Positions 43,815-54,758 of a stretch of 64,000 nt of DNA are shown one piece after another (position 1 is the stretch's first letter; the number at the start of each line of letters is the position of its first letter). Position numbers and translations under genes: made by a program. Origin of the DNA: Paracidovorax wautersii (lineage in GTDB: Bacteria > Pseudomonadota > Gammaproteobacteria > Burkholderiales > Burkholderiaceae_C); contig NZ_JAVIZX010000001.1 in the NCBI RefSeq assembly GCF_031453675.1, positions 62,001 to 126,000 on the forward strand, in the 5' to 3' direction. The notes below the pieces were generated by a model. That model did not search any database. It saw only the letters and a program-made list of their open reading frames with translations, and was not told the DNA's origin.

Positions 43815-45533
43815 ATGGCCACACTCCACAAACGCGCCTATGCCGAAATGTTCGGCCCCACCGTCGGCGACCGCGTGCGCCTGGCGGACACCGGCCTCAT
43901 CGCCGAGGTGGAACACGACTACACCCTGCGCGCCGGCGCGTACGGCGAAGAGGTGAAGTTCGGCGGCGGCAAGACCATCCGCGACGGCATGGCGCAAAGC
44001 CAGCGCACCCATGCCGAAGGCGCCATGGACACGGTGCTGACCAACGCCCTCATCATCGACCACTGGGGCATCGTCAAGGCCGACATCGGCCTGAAGGGCG
44101 GCCGCATCGCCGCCATCGGCAAGGCCGGCAACCCCGACACCCAGCCGGGTGTGGACATCGTCATCGGCCCGGGCACCGAGATCATCAGCTGCGAGGGCAA
44201 CATCGTCACCGCCGGCGGCATCGACAGCCACATCCATTTCATCTGCCCGCAGCAGATCGAGGAGGCCCTGGCGTCCGGCATCACCACCATGCTGGGCGGC
44301 GGCACCGGCCCGGCCACCGGCACCCTGGCCACCACCTGCACGCCCGGCCCCTGGCACATCGAACGCATGCTGCAGGCGGCCGACGCCTTTCCGATGAACC
44401 TCGCCTTTCTGGGCAAGGGCAATGCCAGCCAGCCCCAGGCGCTGCGCGAGCAGATCGACGCGGGCGTCGTCGGCCTGAAGCTGCACGAAGACTGGGGCAC
44501 CACGCCCTCGGCCATCAGCAACTGCCTGGACGTGGCGGACGAGACCGACACCCAGGTCGCCATCCACTCTGACACGCTGAACGAGAGCGGCTTCGTCGAG
44601 AACACCATCGCCGCCGTGGCGGGCCGCAGCATCTGCGCCTTCCACACCGAAGGCGCCGGTGGCGGCCACGCGCCCGACATCCTGCGCGTGGTGGGCGAGG
44701 ACAACTTCCTGCCCTCGTCCACCAATCCCACCATGCCGTACACGCACAACACGCTGGACGAGCATGTGGACATGCTCATGGTGTGCCACCACCTGGACGC
44801 CTCCATCGCCGAAGACCTGGCCTTCGCCGAGAGCCGCATCCGCAAGGAGACCATCGCCGCCGAGGACATCCTGCACGACCTGGGCGCCATCAGCATGATG
44901 AGCAGCGACAGCCAGGCCATGGGCCGGGTGGGCGAGGTCATCATCCGCACCTGGCAGACGGCCGACAAGATGAAACAGCAGCGCGGCACGCTGGACGGCG
45001 ACACCGCGCGCAGCGACAACCAGCGCATCAAGCGCTACGTGGCCAAGTACACGATCAACCCTGCCATCGCCCACGGGCTGAGCCACGAGGTGGGCAGCAT
45101 CGAGGTGGGCAAGTGGGCCGACCTGGTGATCTACAAGGCCGCCTTCTTCGGCGTGAAGCCGGCCCTCATCGTCAAGGGTGGCAGCATCGCCATGGCGGCC
45201 ATGGGCGACCCCAACGCCTCGATTCCCACGCCGCAGCCGGTGCACTACCGGCCCATGTTCGGCGCCTACGGCGGCGCGCTGGCGCGCAGCTCGCTCACCT
45301 TCGTCTCGCAGTCGGCGCTGGCGGCCGGCGTGGGCCAGCGCTACGGCCTGGCCAAGCCCCTGTCTGCGGTGCAAGGCATCCGCGGCGTGCGCAAGCAGCA
45401 CATGGTGCACAACGGCTACACGCCCCGCATGGAGGTGGACGCACAGACCTACACCGTGCGCGCCGATGGCCAGCTGCTGACCTGCGAGCCCGCCACCCGT
45501 TTGCCGCTGGCGCAGCGCTACTTCCTCTTCTGA
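43815..45533 (+). CDS. ureC: urease subunit alpha (catalytic)
   Basis: The protein has 572 residues, the normal length. Nickel ligands and catalytic residues are all visible: [10 protein letters not shown] (two His), GLKLHEDWG (carbamylated Lys), [26 protein letters not shown] and the flap region [13 protein letters not shown], plus [13 protein letters not shown] with the nickel-binding Asp. It hydrolyses urea together with UreA and UreB and needs UreE, UreF and UreG, and normally UreD, for nickel insertion. It starts 48 bp after the LysE-type gene. Confidence 0.97.
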   Translation: MATLHKRAYAEMFGPTVGDRVRLADTGLIAEVEHDYTLRAGAYGEEVKFGGGKTIRDGMAQSQRTHAEGAMDTVLTNALIIDHWGIVKADIGLKGGRIAAIGKAGNPDTQPGVDIVIGPGTEIISCEGNIVTAGGIDSHIHFICPQQIEEALASGITTMLGGGTGPATGTLATTCTPGPWHIERMLQAADAFPMNLAFLGKGNASQPQALREQIDAGVVGLKLHEDWGTTPSAISNCLDVADETDTQVAIHSDTLNESGFVENTIAAVAGRSICAFHTEGAGGGHAPDILRVVGEDNFLPSSTNPTMPYTHNTLDEHVDMLMVCHHLDASIAEDLAFAESRIRKETIAAEDILHDLGAISMMSSDSQAMGRVGEVIIRTWQTADKMKQQRGTLDGDTARSDNQRIKRYVAKYTINPAIAHGLSHEVGSIEVGKWADLVIYKAAFFGVKPALIVKGGSIAMAAMGDPNASIPTPQPVHYRPMFGAYGGALARSSLTFVSQSALAAGVGQRYGLAKPLSAVQGIRGVRKQHMVHNGYTPRMEVDAQTYTVRADGQLLTCEPATRLPLAQRYFLF

Positions 45534-45591
45534 CCCTTGCCGCCGGGCGCAGGCCGGCCCCGCTGGCCGCCCAATACGCTCTAATCCTTCG

Positions 45592-46248
45592 ATGCTCCAA
45601 GTCTCCAAACTGCTTTCCCAAGGCCAGGGCCTGGCCCCTGTCCTCCTGAAGCGCGCGGCCACCGTCGAGCTCGACTGGGACGTGCGCCAGAAGAGCCGCT
45701 TCGCCGCCACCGACTCCACCGGCCGCGAACTCGCCGTGTTCCTGCCCCGCGGCACCGCCGTGCGGGGCGGCGACGTGCTGGTGGCCGAAGACGGCTCCAT
45801 GGTGCGCGTGGTGGCGGCACCGCAGCCAGTGCTGCGCATCACGCACTGCAGCCAGCACGGCACGCCCTTCGACCTGACGCGCGCCGCCTACCACCTGGGC
45901 AACCGCCACGTGCCCATCGAACTCACGCCCACCTACCTGCAGATCGAGCCCGACCATGTGCTGGCCGACATGCTGCGCGCCATGCACTTGACGGTCACCG
46001 CACAGCAGGCCCCCTTCGAGCCCGAAGGCGGCGCCTATGCGGCCGGTGGACACGGACACGGACACCACCATGCCCACGCCGGCGACGGCCATGGACATGG
46101 CCACGACCACAACCAGACGCACGACGACCCGCTCGCATCCACGCCCGGGCCAACGCCTGCGCAAGCGCCTTCGCACGGCCACGGCCATGTGCACGGCCCT
46201 GGCTGCGGGCACGACCATGGCAGCCATGGGCACCACCACTCTTCCTGA
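45592..46248 (+). CDS. ureE: urease accessory protein UreE with long His-rich tail
   Basis: The protein has 218 residues. The peptide-binding domain ([20 protein letters not shown]) and the metal-binding domain ([41 protein letters not shown]) are typical. The C-terminal 60 residues contain roughly 25 His in [12 protein letters not shown]-type runs. UreE carries nickel to the urease apoprotein complex, and the tail can store several nickel ions. The coding sequence of the tail overlaps the start of ureF. Confidence 0.94.
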   Translation: MLQVSKLLSQGQGLAPVLLKRAATVELDWDVRQKSRFAATDSTGRELAVFLPRGTAVRGGDVLVAEDGSMVRVVAAPQPVLRITHCSQHGTPFDLTRAAYHLGNRHVPIELTPTYLQIEPDHVLADMLRAMHLTVTAQQAPFEPEGGAYAAGGHGHGHHHAHAGDGHGHGHDHNQTHDDPLASTPGPTPAQAPSHGHGHVHGPGCGHDHGSHGHHHSS

Positions 46249-47008
46249 GCAGGCTGCGGTTTCGGCCTTCGCCGGCCCGGGCGGTCCTCCGCCGGCACCC
46301 GCGCCCTCCCCAGCCACCGCGCTCCCGGCGGCCAGCCTGCTGCAGCTGATCTGGCTGGCCTCCCCGGCCCTGCCCGTGGGCGGCTTCTCGTACTCGGAGG
46401 GGCTGGAGATCGCCATCGAAGCCGCCGGCGTGCAGACCCAGGCTGCCACCGCCGCTTGGCTGCTGGAGCAGCTGCGCCTGACCCAGGTGCGCGGGGACAT
46501 GGCCGTGGTGCATGCCGCCGTCCAGGCCTGGCGCACAGCCGATCACGCCCGGGTGCGCAGCTTGAACGACTGGGTGCTGCAGACGCGTGAGACCAGCGAG
46601 CTGCGCCTGCAGACGGAACAGATGGGCCGTTCGCTCGGCGACTGGCTGCGCAACCAGCATGCCGATGCACCGCACATCCTGAGCGACATCGCCGTGCTCG
46701 CGGCCCTGCCCCCCACCTACCCCGTCGCCTTCGCCCTCGCCGCCGCGACCACGCAGGCACGCCCCGAGGACGTGCTGCTGGCCTACACCTTCGGCTGGGC
46801 CGAGAACATGGTGCAGGCCGCTATCAAGTCCGTACCGCTCGGCCAGAACGCCGGCCAGCGCATCCTGGCGCAGCTGGCCGCCGCCATTCAGCAAGCCGTA
46901 GCGCAAGCGCTGCAGGTGGGCGACGAAGAACGCCAGGCCTTCTCGCCCATGCTGGCCATCCTCTCCGCCCGGCACGAAACGCAGTATTCCCGCCTCTTCC
47001 GCTCCTGA
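46226..47008 (+). CDS. ureF: urease accessory protein UreF
   Basis: The protein is about 260 residues. After an Ala/Pro-rich leader the family core begins [32 protein letters not shown], with [33 protein letters not shown] and a C-terminal [12 protein letters not shown] block. UreF joins UreD/UreH and UreG in the nickel-insertion complex and gates GTP hydrolysis by UreG. The start is uncertain: ATGs at 46217 and 46226 both lie in the end of ureE, in another frame, and the first 30 residues are low-complexity. Confidence 0.92.
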   Translation: MGTTTLPEQAAVSAFAGPGGPPPAPAPSPATALPAASLLQLIWLASPALPVGGFSYSEGLEIAIEAAGVQTQAATAAWLLEQLRLTQVRGDMAVVHAAVQAWRTADHARVRSLNDWVLQTRETSELRLQTEQMGRSLGDWLRNQHADAPHILSDIAVLAALPPTYPVAFALAAATTQARPEDVLLAYTFGWAENMVQAAIKSVPLGQNAGQRILAQLAAAIQQAVAQALQVGDEERQAFSPMLAILSARHETQYSRLFRS

Positions 47009-47013
47009 CCGCC

Positions 47014-47676
47014 ATGACGACCACCACCGCCTCTTCACTGCACCACATCCCCCACCGCACCAAGCCGCTGCCGCCGCTGCGCGTCGGCATCGGCGGCCCC
47101 GTCGGCTCCGGCAAGACCACGCTGCTGGAAATGCTCTGCAAGGCCATGCGCGACAAGCATGACCTGATCGCCATCACCAACGACATCTACACCAAGGAAG
47201 ACCAGCGCCTGCTGACCGTCAGCGGCGCTCTGCCCGCGGAACGCATCATGGGCGTGGAGACCGGCGGCTGCCCCCACACGGCCATCCGCGAGGACTGCTC
47301 CATCAACCTGGAAGCCATCGACCGCATGCTGGCGCAGTACCCGGACGCGGACGTGGTCTTCGTCGAGAGCGGCGGCGACAACTTGGCCGCCACCTTCAGC
47401 CCCGAACTGAGCGACCTGACGATCTACGTGATCGACGTGGCCGCCGGCGAGAAGATTCCTCGCAAGGGCGGCCCGGGCATCACCAAGAGCGACCTGTTCG
47501 TCATCAACAAGACCGACCTGGCGCCCCACGTGGGCGCCAACCTGGAGGTGATGGAGGCCGACACCCGCCGCATGCGCGGCCCCAAGCCCTTCGTGATGAC
47601 CAATCTCAAGTCACTGCAGGGCCTGGACGACGTCATCGCCTTCATCGAGAAGAAGGGCCTGCTGACCACCGCTTGA
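47014..47676 (+). CDS. ureG: urease accessory GTPase UreG
   Basis: The protein has 220 residues. The P-loop [19 protein letters not shown], the NDIYTKEDQ switch, [21 protein letters not shown] with the metal-binding Cys-Pro-His, [18 protein letters not shown] and the base-recognition NKTDLA are all intact. UreG is a SIMIBI-class GTPase that delivers nickel with UreF and UreD. It begins 5 bp after ureF and ends the operon, 83 bp before a tRNA gene. Confidence 0.97.
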   Translation: MTTTTASSLHHIPHRTKPLPPLRVGIGGPVGSGKTTLLEMLCKAMRDKHDLIAITNDIYTKEDQRLLTVSGALPAERIMGVETGGCPHTAIREDCSINLEAIDRMLAQYPDADVVFVESGGDNLAATFSPELSDLTIYVIDVAAGEKIPRKGGPGITKSDLFVINKTDLAPHVGANLEVMEADTRRMRGPKPFVMTNLKSLQGLDDVIAFIEKKGLLTTA

Positions 47677-47759
47677 ACGATGCACGGCTGCTTGACAACG
47701 TGTTTACGTTCTCAGGGCGCAAGCCTGCGAGCGGCAGCTAGAATACGCGTCCGTTCGAA

Positions 47760-47847
47760 GGAGACTTGGGTGAGCGGTTTAAACCAGCAGTCTTGAAAAC
47801 TGCCGACGGGCAACCGTCCGTGAGTTCGAATCTCACAGTCTCCGCCA
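47760..47847 (+). tRNA. tRNA-Ser (anticodon UGA)
   Basis: The acceptor stem GGAGACT (47760-47766) pairs with AGTCTCC (47837-47843), followed by G and an encoded CCA (47845-47847). The anticodon stem GCAGT/ACTGC encloses the loop CTTGAAA, anticodon TGA. A long variable arm (CGACGGGCAACCGTC) identifies a class II serine tRNA. The T arm is GTGAGTTCGAATCTCAC. It lies alone between ureG and the leftward LOV kinase gene. Confidence 0.95.
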
Positions 47848-47886
47848 AATGACCAGCCGATCTCCTCTACGCTGCTGGTCTGCCCC

Positions 47887-49545
47887 TCAGCTGGACGTGG
47901 GACCATCGAGAACGCCGCGGACCTTCCTCGCCAGGTCGGCCAGGCGATAGGGCTTCTTGATCAGATCGAATTCGGAAGGTGCGACGGTCTCGATGCGCCC
48001 GAGGTCTCTGTCGAAGCCCGTCGTCAACAGAATCTTCGTCTGCGGCGCCAGCCGCTGAATCTCGCGGGCGAGTACATAACCGTTCATTCCACCGGGCATG
48101 ACCACGTCCGAGAAGACCAGTTCCGGAGGAGCGTCTGGCAGCATCGATTTGAAGATGTCGAGGGCCTTGCGCGCATTGGTCGCCACGTGGATGGTGTAAC
48201 CCAGCCCCTCCAGCATTTCCCGAGCGATCTCGGCCACCTCTTCCCTGTCTTCCACGATCAGGACGGACTCCGTACCGCCCTTGTTGACCGGCCTGACGCT
48301 CACTTCCGATGTCGTCCGGGTGGGCACTTTCGCCTCAGGGAAGTACATGCGCAAGGTCGTGCCGACGCCGACCTCCGAGTACATCGTCACAGTCCCGCCG
48401 GACTGCTTGACGAACCCGTGAACCATCGACAGGCCCAAACCGGTGCCCTTGCCTTCCTCCTTGGTGGTGAAGAACGGATCCATGACACGCGGCAGAAGCT
48501 CTGCCGGAATCCCGTGCCCGGTATCGGTGACCGACAGGGCGATGAACCGCCCTGCGGGCAGGCCAAGCATCGACACGGCTTCGCCGTCGAAGACGTCGAT
48601 GGCCTCCGTGGATATCGTGATCGTGCCGCCCTGCGGCATCGCGTCGCGTGCGTTCACCAAGACGTTCAGCAGCGACACTTCAAGCTGGTTCGTGTCCACC
48701 TGGCAGTTGCCGATCTCATCGCTGAGGTCATATTCCACACGAACCGTTTCACCCAGCGTCCGCTCCACCAGCTCGCTCATTTCCCGGACCAGGGAGTTGA
48801 TGTTCACGACGCGCCCCCGCAAGCTCTGCTTGCGTGAGAACGCCAACAGTTGCTGCGTGAGCGTGGACGCCTTCTTGATAGAGGCCCGGAGGTTACCCAG
48901 TCCTTTGTCCAGGGCGGCCTTGTCCAGCTTGTCTCGATCCGCCTTCATGGAAAGCAGTTCGACGTGCCCCGACATGACCTGCAGCAGATTGTTGAAGTCG
49001 TGCGATATGCCGCCCGTGAGCTGGCCCAGGGCTTCCATCTTCTGGGCCTGGGCCAATCCCTCCTCCGCATCGCGTCTTCGGCTCACGTCCAGCTGGGACG
49101 CAAAGAAGTAGACGATCTCCCCCGCGGGGTTGTAGATGGGGGAGATGAACAGGGCATTCCAGAAAGACGAACCATCTTTGCGGTAGTTCAGGATTTCCAG
49201 CTGCACCTGAACGCGCCGCTCGAGCGCGTCCCGGATGGCCGCCACCGAGTCCCGGTCCGTTCCTGGCCCCTGCAGAAACCTGCAGTTGTGCCCCACGATC
49301 TCTTCTGCCGAATACCCCGTCATGGACATGAAGGCGGGATTGGCAAAGACGATGGGGTTGTCGGCCTGCCGGGGATCCGTGACGATCATCGGCATGCGCG
49401 TGTTTTCGATGGCCGCAAAGAAGATGTCGTCCTTGTGGTCCCGAATCTCGTGGGCAGACCCCTCTGCTCTGGCATCGGATCGGCGTTTTATGGCGGGTTT
49501 TTCAGGGATCATCGTTGACTTGTCTCTTGCGGCGGGTTTGGCCAT
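47887..49545 (-). CDS. LOV-domain hybrid histidine kinase (blue-light sensor)
   Basis: The protein has 552 residues. The LOV/PAS domain spans about 40-150, with [13 protein letters not shown]: Cys88 is the flavin-adduct Cys and the Arg and Gln that hold FMN are present. [21 protein letters not shown] and the final strand are also LOV-type. HisKA has [12 protein letters not shown] (His182), HATPase has NARDAM, DTGHGIP and [12 protein letters not shown], and the receiver has Asp480 in [14 protein letters not shown]. It should autophosphorylate in response to blue light. No DNA-binding partner adjoins it. It is divergent from the paoABCD operon, sharing a 170-bp upstream region. Confidence 0.93.
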   Translation of the reverse strand: MAKPAARDKSTMIPEKPAIKRRSDARAEGSAHEIRDHKDDIFFAAIENTRMPMIVTDPRQADNPIVFANPAFMSMTGYSAEEIVGHNCRFLQGPGTDRDSVAAIRDALERRVQVQLEILNYRKDGSSFWNALFISPIYNPAGEIVYFFASQLDVSRRRDAEEGLAQAQKMEALGQLTGGISHDFNNLLQVMSGHVELLSMKADRDKLDKAALDKGLGNLRASIKKASTLTQQLLAFSRKQSLRGRVVNINSLVREMSELVERTLGETVRVEYDLSDEIGNCQVDTNQLEVSLLNVLVNARDAMPQGGTITISTEAIDVFDGEAVSMLGLPAGRFIALSVTDTGHGIPAELLPRVMDPFFTTKEEGKGTGLGLSMVHGFVKQSGGTVTMYSEVGVGTTLRMYFPEAKVPTRTTSEVSVRPVNKGGTESVLIVEDREEVAEIAREMLEGLGYTIHVATNARKALDIFKSMLPDAPPELVFSDVVMPGGMNGYVLAREIQRLAPQTKILLTTGFDRDLGRIETVAPSEFDLIKKPYRLADLARKVRGVLDGPTSS

Positions 49546-49715
49546 TGTGACTGATCGATGGACAGCCCTTACCCATCGGGCTGGGCAAGAACGCGTCGGG
49601 TCCAGCCCGCTCGCCTCCGGCGATTTCGGAGGCCGCGCACCAAGGCGCGCATCCCGCCTACATCGGCGATGTCTCCGCCGAGTGATGCTCCCAGGGCACG
49701 CGCACGCTGGCGCGC

Positions 49716-50396
49716 ATGTCTCACGACCAAGAACATCACGATGGATGCCCTATGGACCACCACACTTTCCCATCCGTGTCGCGGAGGGGCCTGTTGATCG
49801 CGGGCGCCTCGACGGCGGCCGCCTCAGCCGTGCCGGGCGAGGCCGGCGCGCAGGGCCTGGACGCGCCCGCGGCGCCCCCCATCCAACAGCCCGTCACCTT
49901 GCAGGTGAACGGCAAGGACTGCGCCCTGGACATCGACACCCGCACCACGCTGCTCGATGCGCTGCGCGAGCATCTTCACCTCACCGGTACCAAGAAGGGC
50001 TGCGACCACGGCCAGTGCGGGGCCTGCACCGTGCTGGTGAACGGGAGGCGCGTGGTGTCTTGCCTGAGCCTGGCGGTGATGCAGGAGGGGGCCAGCGTGA
50101 CCACCATTGAAGGACTGGGTACGCCGCAGTCTCCGCACCCCCTGCAGACGGCCTTCGTCCGACACGATGGCTACCAGTGTGGCTACTGCACGCCGGGCCA
50201 GATCTGCTCGGCCGTGGGCGTGCTCGACGAGATCCGGCAAGGCATGCCCAGCCACGCCAGCCAGGACGTCGTGGCGCAGCCGCTGGTCTCGACCGCCGAG
50301 CTGCGCGAGCGCATGAGTGGCAATCTGTGCCGCTGTGGCGCGTATTCCAATATCGTGGATGCGATCACCGAGGTGGCCGGAGGGAGCCGCCTATGA
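49716..50396 (+). CDS. paoA: aldehyde oxidoreductase 2Fe-2S subunit (PaoA-like)
   Basis: The protein has 226 residues. A twin-arginine signal ([24 protein letters not shown]) precedes a plant-type ferredoxin domain ([21 protein letters not shown]) and a helical 2Fe-2S domain ([24 protein letters not shown]). This is the small subunit of xanthine-oxidase-family enzymes. The Tat signal and the size match PaoA/YagT, so the enzyme is periplasmic. Its first codons lie 170 bp from the LOV kinase start. It overlaps paoB by ATGA. Confidence 0.92.
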   Translation: MSHDQEHHDGCPMDHHTFPSVSRRGLLIAGASTAAASAVPGEAGAQGLDAPAAPPIQQPVTLQVNGKDCALDIDTRTTLLDALREHLHLTGTKKGCDHGQCGACTVLVNGRRVVSCLSLAVMQEGASVTTIEGLGTPQSPHPLQTAFVRHDGYQCGYCTPGQICSAVGVLDEIRQGMPSHASQDVVAQPLVSTAELRERMSGNLCRCGAYSNIVDAITEVAGGSRL

Positions 50397-51343
50397 CACC
50401 CTTCACCTACGAACGCGTCTCCTCCCCTGCGCAGGCCGCAGCCGCCGTGGCAGCGCGGCCTGGCGCCCGCTACATTGCCGGCGGCACCAATCTGCTGGAT
50501 CTCATGAAGCTCCAGATCGAGAAGCCCGTGCACCTCGTGGACCTGAATAGCGCCGGCATGGGAACCGTGGAGCCGACCGCGCAGGGAGGCCTGCGCATCG
50601 GCGCGCTGGTACGCAATGCCGATTTGGCAGCCCATCCCCGGGTACGGCGCGACTACGGGCTGCTCACCCGCGCGCTTGTCGCGGGCGCGTCCGGCCAGCT
50701 GCGCAACATGGCCACCACCGGTGGCAACCTGCTGCAGCGCACCCGCTGCCCTTATTTCTACGATTCCAACATGCCGTGCAACAAGCGCCTCCCAGGCAGC
50801 GGCTGCTCTGCCATCGGTGGCGTGAGCCGCCAGCATGCGGTGATCGGCACCAGCACGGAATGCATCGCCACCCATCCCAGCGACATGGCCGTGGCTCTTC
50901 GCGCGCTGGATGCGACGGTGGAAACCGTCAATGCCACGGGCACGGTCCGCACCATTCCGATCGCGGACTTCCACCGTTTGCCGGGCAAGACGCCGCACAT
51001 AGAGACGACGCTACAGCCGGGCGAACTGATCACGTCGGTCACGCTCCCCGCCCCGGTAGGCGGCATACACCTCTATCACAAGGTGCGGGACCGGGCGTCC
51101 TACGCCTTTGCGCTGGTGTCCGTGGCGGCCATCGTTCAGCGCGACGGCAGTGGCCGTGTGGCGCTGGGTGGCTTGGCGCACAAACCCTGGCGCCTTGAGG
51201 CCGCAGAAGCGCAGATGCGCCAAGGAGCCAAGGCGGTCGCAGACCGGCTGCTGGCCGATGCCAATCCCACGCACGACAACGCGTTCAAACTGCCGTTGGC
51301 CGAGCGCACGCTCGCCGCCGTGCTGCAACAGGCCAGGAGCTGA
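50393..51343 (+). CDS. paoB: aldehyde oxidoreductase FAD subunit (PaoB-like)
   Basis: The protein has 316 residues. FAD binding is shown by [20 protein letters not shown] and [21 protein letters not shown]. The insertion [26 protein letters not shown] places four Cys as in PaoB, which carries an extra 4Fe-4S cluster. Together with PaoA and PaoC it forms a heterotrimer that oxidises aldehydes in the periplasm. The start at 50393 overlaps the paoA stop. Confidence 0.92.
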   Translation: MTPFTYERVSSPAQAAAAVAARPGARYIAGGTNLLDLMKLQIEKPVHLVDLNSAGMGTVEPTAQGGLRIGALVRNADLAAHPRVRRDYGLLTRALVAGASGQLRNMATTGGNLLQRTRCPYFYDSNMPCNKRLPGSGCSAIGGVSRQHAVIGTSTECIATHPSDMAVALRALDATVETVNATGTVRTIPIADFHRLPGKTPHIETTLQPGELITSVTLPAPVGGIHLYHKVRDRASYAFALVSVAAIVQRDGSGRVALGGLAHKPWRLEAAEAQMRQGAKAVADRLLADANPTHDNAFKLPLAERTLAAVLQQARS

Positions 51344-51347
51344 CGCC

Positions 51348-53606
51348 ATGAAGTTCGACACCCCTGCCACCGTCAACCCCATCGACCAGCTCAAAATCGT
51401 CGGTCAGCCGGTGAGCCGCATCGACGGACTGCTCAAAACCACAGGCACCGCTCCCTACGCCTATGAACGCCACGACGTGGTGCAACGACCCGCCTACGGC
51501 TACGTCGTGGGCTCTGCGATCGCCAAGGGGCGGATCCGGCACATCGACCTGGCAGCCGCACGGCGCGCCCCAGGAGTGCTGACCATCGTCACCGCGGAGA
51601 CGGCTGGCAAGCTGGGGCAAGGCAAGATGAACACCGCACCCCTGCTGGCAGGTCCCGAGGTGGCCCACTACCACCAGGCCGTGGCATTGGTCGTAGCCGA
51701 GACTTTCGAACAGGCGCGCGCTGCGGCGCAGCTGGTCCGCGTGGACTACGCACGTGCGGCAGGCGCCTATGACCTGGCCGACGCCAAGGGTTCCGCACAA
51801 CCACCAGAGAGCATCAACGGCGATGCGCCCGACACAGCCATCGGCGACTTCGAAGGCGCCTTTGCCGCAGCGCCGGTGCAGGTGGATGGTACCTACACCA
51901 CGCCTGACCAGTCGCACGCCATGATGGAGCCGCACGCCACGCTGGCCGCGTGGAAGGACGACCAGCTCACCGTCTGGACATCGAACCAGATGATCGCCTG
52001 GGGCCAGCGCGAACTGGCCGCCACCCTGAACATTCCCAAGGATAAGGTACGGCTCGTGTCGCCTTTCATCGGAGGTGGCTTCGGCGGCAAGTTGTTCCTG
52101 CGCGCCGATGCGCTGCTGGCAGCACTGGGTGCCCGTGCGGCGCGCCGCCCCGTCAAGGTGGCGCTGCAGCGCCCCCTGATGGCCAACAACACCACGCACC
52201 GGCCGGCTACGATCCAGCGGGTGCGCATCGGTGCCGAATTGGACGGGCGCATCACCGCCATAGGGCATGAAAGCTGGTCAGGCGACCTGCCCGGAGGCTC
52301 TGCCGACGGTGCGGTGGACCAGACCCGGCGCCTGTATGCAGGAGCCCACCGCATGACCCGCACGCGGCTCGCCGTGCTGGACCTGCCCGAGGCCAACGCC
52401 ATGCGGGCGCCAGGCGAGGCGACCGGCCACATGGCGCTGGAGGTGGCCATGGACGAACTGGCCGAGCGGCTACAGATGGACCCCGTGGAACTGCGCATCC
52501 GCAATGACACCCAGGTGGTGCCCGACAACGGCAAGAAGGACCAGAGCAGGAACGGGCCCCAGCCTGAGCGGCCGTATTCGCGCCGCGAACTGGTGCAATG
52601 CCTTCGCACGGGGGCCGAGCGTTTCGGCTGGAACCAACGCGACGCACGACCGGGCCAGCGCCGCGAGGGCCGCTGGCTGTTGGGCCTAGGTGTGGCGGCG
52701 GCCTACCGCGGCGCGCCGGTGACCAAGTCCGCCGCCCGCGTGCGACTGGACGCCCAGGGCCTGTTGACGGTGGAGACGGACATGACGGACATCGGCACCG
52801 GCAGCTACACCATCATCGCCCAGACCGCAGCCGAGATGATGGGCGTTCCTTTGAACCAAGTGCGCGTGCGTTTGGGAGATTCGGACTTTCCCGTGTCCGC
52901 CGGCTCGGGCGGGCAGTGGGGAGCGGCCAGCTCTACCGCGGGCGTGTATGCCGCCTGTGTGAAGCTGCGCGAGGCGGTGGCCCGCCAGCTGGAGATGGAT
53001 CCGGCGGTGGCGCAGTTCGCCGACGGGCACGTGCAAGCAGGCGAGCGCCGCGTCCCCTTGGCACAAGCGGCCGGAGCGGCGGGCCTGACGGGCGAGGACA
53101 CGATCGAGTTCGGCGTGCTGGACAAGAAGACGCAGCAATCCACTTTCGGCGCGCACTTCGTCGAAGTGGCGGTGGATGCATACACCGCCGAGATCCGCGT
53201 GCGCCGCATGCTGGCGGTGTGTGCGGCCGGCCGCATTCTCAACCCGAAGTCGGCACGCAGCCAGGTGATCGGGGCCATGACCATGGGCGTGGGCGGCGCG
53301 CTGATGGAGGAGCTGGCCGTGGACACGCGCCTCGGCTTCTTCGTGAACCACGATTTGGCGGGCTACGAGGTACCGGTGCACGCCGACATTCCCCATCAGG
53401 AGGTGGTCTTCCTCGATGAGGTGGATCCCCTCGCCTCGCCGCTGAAAGCCAAGGGTGTAGGAGAGCTGGGCATCTGCGGGGTGAGTGCGGCCATCGCCAA
53501 TGCCATCCACAACGCCACCGGTGTGCGCGTGCGCGATTACCCCATCACCCTGGACAAGCTGTTGGCAGAAATGGCGCTGGGCACCACAGCACGCTCCGCA
53601 GCCTGA
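51348..53606 (+). CDS. paoC: aldehyde oxidoreductase molybdenum-binding subunit (PaoC-like)
   Basis: The protein has 752 residues. Molybdopterin motifs are VSPFIGGGFGGKLFLRAD, EANAMRAPGEATGHMALE, SAGSGGQWGAASSTAG and, near the end, AKGVGELGICGVSAAIANAI, whose Glu is the catalytic base of the xanthine oxidase family. No signal peptide is present; PaoC is exported with PaoA. E. coli PaoABC oxidises a broad range of aromatic aldehydes, which suits a bacterium that handles vanillin-like compounds. It starts 4 bp after the paoB stop. Confidence 0.93.
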   Translation: MKFDTPATVNPIDQLKIVGQPVSRIDGLLKTTGTAPYAYERHDVVQRPAYGYVVGSAIAKGRIRHIDLAAARRAPGVLTIVTAETAGKLGQGKMNTAPLLAGPEVAHYHQAVALVVAETFEQARAAAQLVRVDYARAAGAYDLADAKGSAQPPESINGDAPDTAIGDFEGAFAAAPVQVDGTYTTPDQSHAMMEPHATLAAWKDDQLTVWTSNQMIAWGQRELAATLNIPKDKVRLVSPFIGGGFGGKLFLRADALLAALGARAARRPVKVALQRPLMANNTTHRPATIQRVRIGAELDGRITAIGHESWSGDLPGGSADGAVDQTRRLYAGAHRMTRTRLAVLDLPEANAMRAPGEATGHMALEVAMDELAERLQMDPVELRIRNDTQVVPDNGKKDQSRNGPQPERPYSRRELVQCLRTGAERFGWNQRDARPGQRREGRWLLGLGVAAAYRGAPVTKSAARVRLDAQGLLTVETDMTDIGTGSYTIIAQTAAEMMGVPLNQVRVRLGDSDFPVSAGSGGQWGAASSTAGVYAACVKLREAVARQLEMDPAVAQFADGHVQAGERRVPLAQAAGAAGLTGEDTIEFGVLDKKTQQSTFGAHFVEVAVDAYTAEIRVRRMLAVCAAGRILNPKSARSQVIGAMTMGVGGALMEELAVDTRLGFFVNHDLAGYEVPVHADIPHQEVVFLDEVDPLASPLKAKGVGELGICGVSAAIANAIHNATGVRVRDYPITLDKLLAEMALGTTARSAA

Positions 53607-53657
53607 GCGCCTCGATGCCCGCGTTACCGGAATCTGCCGCAGGCAAGGAGATGCGCC

Positions 53658-54758
53658 ATGGATGACCTCGACAGCCGCGTGCTGCGCATCGCCACCGGCT
53701 GGGTCGCCGCTGGTGAACCCGCGCTGCTGCTCACCGTGGTCCGCACCTGGGGTTCGGCGCCCCGGCCACCGGGCTCGCTGATGGCCATCAACATCCGGGG
53801 GGAAACGGTGGGGTCGGTCTCGGGCGGCTGCATCGAGGACGAGCTGATCGCGCAGATCCGTTCGGGCGGCCTCGTTGCCGTGTGTGCCGACGGACTGCCC
53901 ACGGTGCTGCGCTACGGCATCTCGGCCGATCGGGCCCACCGACTGGGCCTGCCCTGCGGCGGCACCATGGAGCTGGCGGCGGAGCCGCTGTCGGCCCGTA
54001 GCCGGGTCGCCGAGCTGCTGTCAGCCTACCAGCGCCGCGTCCCGACCGAGCGGTCTCTGGATCTGCGCACGGGCGGCGTCACGCTCAGGCCCGCACCGTG
54101 CGAATCCGCGCCGTTGCTGGACAACCAGGTACTGCGCACCTGCCACGGGCCACATGCCCGCATCATCGTGATCGGCGCGGGCGACCTGTCGGCCTTCCTG
54201 TGCCAGATCGCGCTGGGCCTGGGATTCGAGGTCATCGTGTGCGACCCGCGCGCCGAGCACCGCGCGACCTGGAGCGTCCCCGGGGTCGCCTTGAGCCACG
54301 AGATGCCCGACGACCTGATCCTGCGCCTGCAGCCCGATGCGCGCACCGCCGTGGTCGCCCTCACACACGACCCTAAGCTCGATGACCTGGCCCTCATCGA
54401 CGCCCTGCAATCCCAGGCCTTCTACGTCGGGGCCATCGGATCCCGCCGCAACGCGGCATTGCGCGCCGAGCGGCTGCAGGCGCACTTCGGCCTGACAGCC
54501 TCTGATCTGCATGCGCTGCATTGCCCTGCCGGCCTGTACATCGGCAGCAAGGCACCCGCCGAGATCGCGCTGTCCATCATGGCCGAGGTCGTGGCGGCGA
54601 AGAACGGCGTGCCGTTGTCTTCGGACGCTCAGGTGGGCCCCGCCAAGCAGCGGCGAGATCGCGGAGATGTGCCGGCGGGGGAAAAAGCACCCGACGACGC
54701 TGCGTCAGCGCCCGTGGGCACCACACCGCGGTTGGAACCACGGCCCATCGCGCACTGA
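53658..54758 (+). CDS. paoD: XdhC/CoxI family molybdenum cofactor maturation protein (PaoD-like)
   Basis: The protein has 366 residues. The N-terminal XdhC domain has TWGSAPRPPGSLMAINIRGETVGSVSGGCIEDE. The C-terminal Rossmann part has ARIIVIGAGDLSAFLCQIALGLGFEVIVCDPR and FYVGAIGSRRNAALRAERL. PaoD/XdhC proteins bind the molybdenum cofactor, help its cytosine/sulfur modification and load it into the large subunit. A polar, low-complexity tail of about 40 residues follows the conserved part. It is the last gene of the operon. Confidence 0.92.
   Translation: MDDLDSRVLRIATGWVAAGEPALLLTVVRTWGSAPRPPGSLMAINIRGETVGSVSGGCIEDELIAQIRSGGLVAVCADGLPTVLRYGISADRAHRLGLPCGGTMELAAEPLSARSRVAELLSAYQRRVPTERSLDLRTGGVTLRPAPCESAPLLDNQVLRTCHGPHARIIVIGAGDLSAFLCQIALGLGFEVIVCDPRAEHRATWSVPGVALSHEMPDDLILRLQPDARTAVVALTHDPKLDDLALIDALQSQAFYVGAIGSRRNAALRAERLQAHFGLTASDLHALHCPAGLYIGSKAPAEIALSIMAEVVAAKNGVPLSSDAQVGPAKQRRDRGDVPAGEKAPDDAASAPVGTTPRLEPRPIAH

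Noticed and set aside
43026-45863. Open frame of about 945 codons on the minus strand opposite ureB, lysE and ureC
   Set aside because: Antisense to urease genes with invariant motifs; the translation has no recognisable domain.
47692-47744. TTGACA (47692) and TAGAAT (47739) as the tRNA-Ser promoter
   Set aside because: The boxes are 41 bp apart, far from the 16-18 bp needed, so they are not one promoter.
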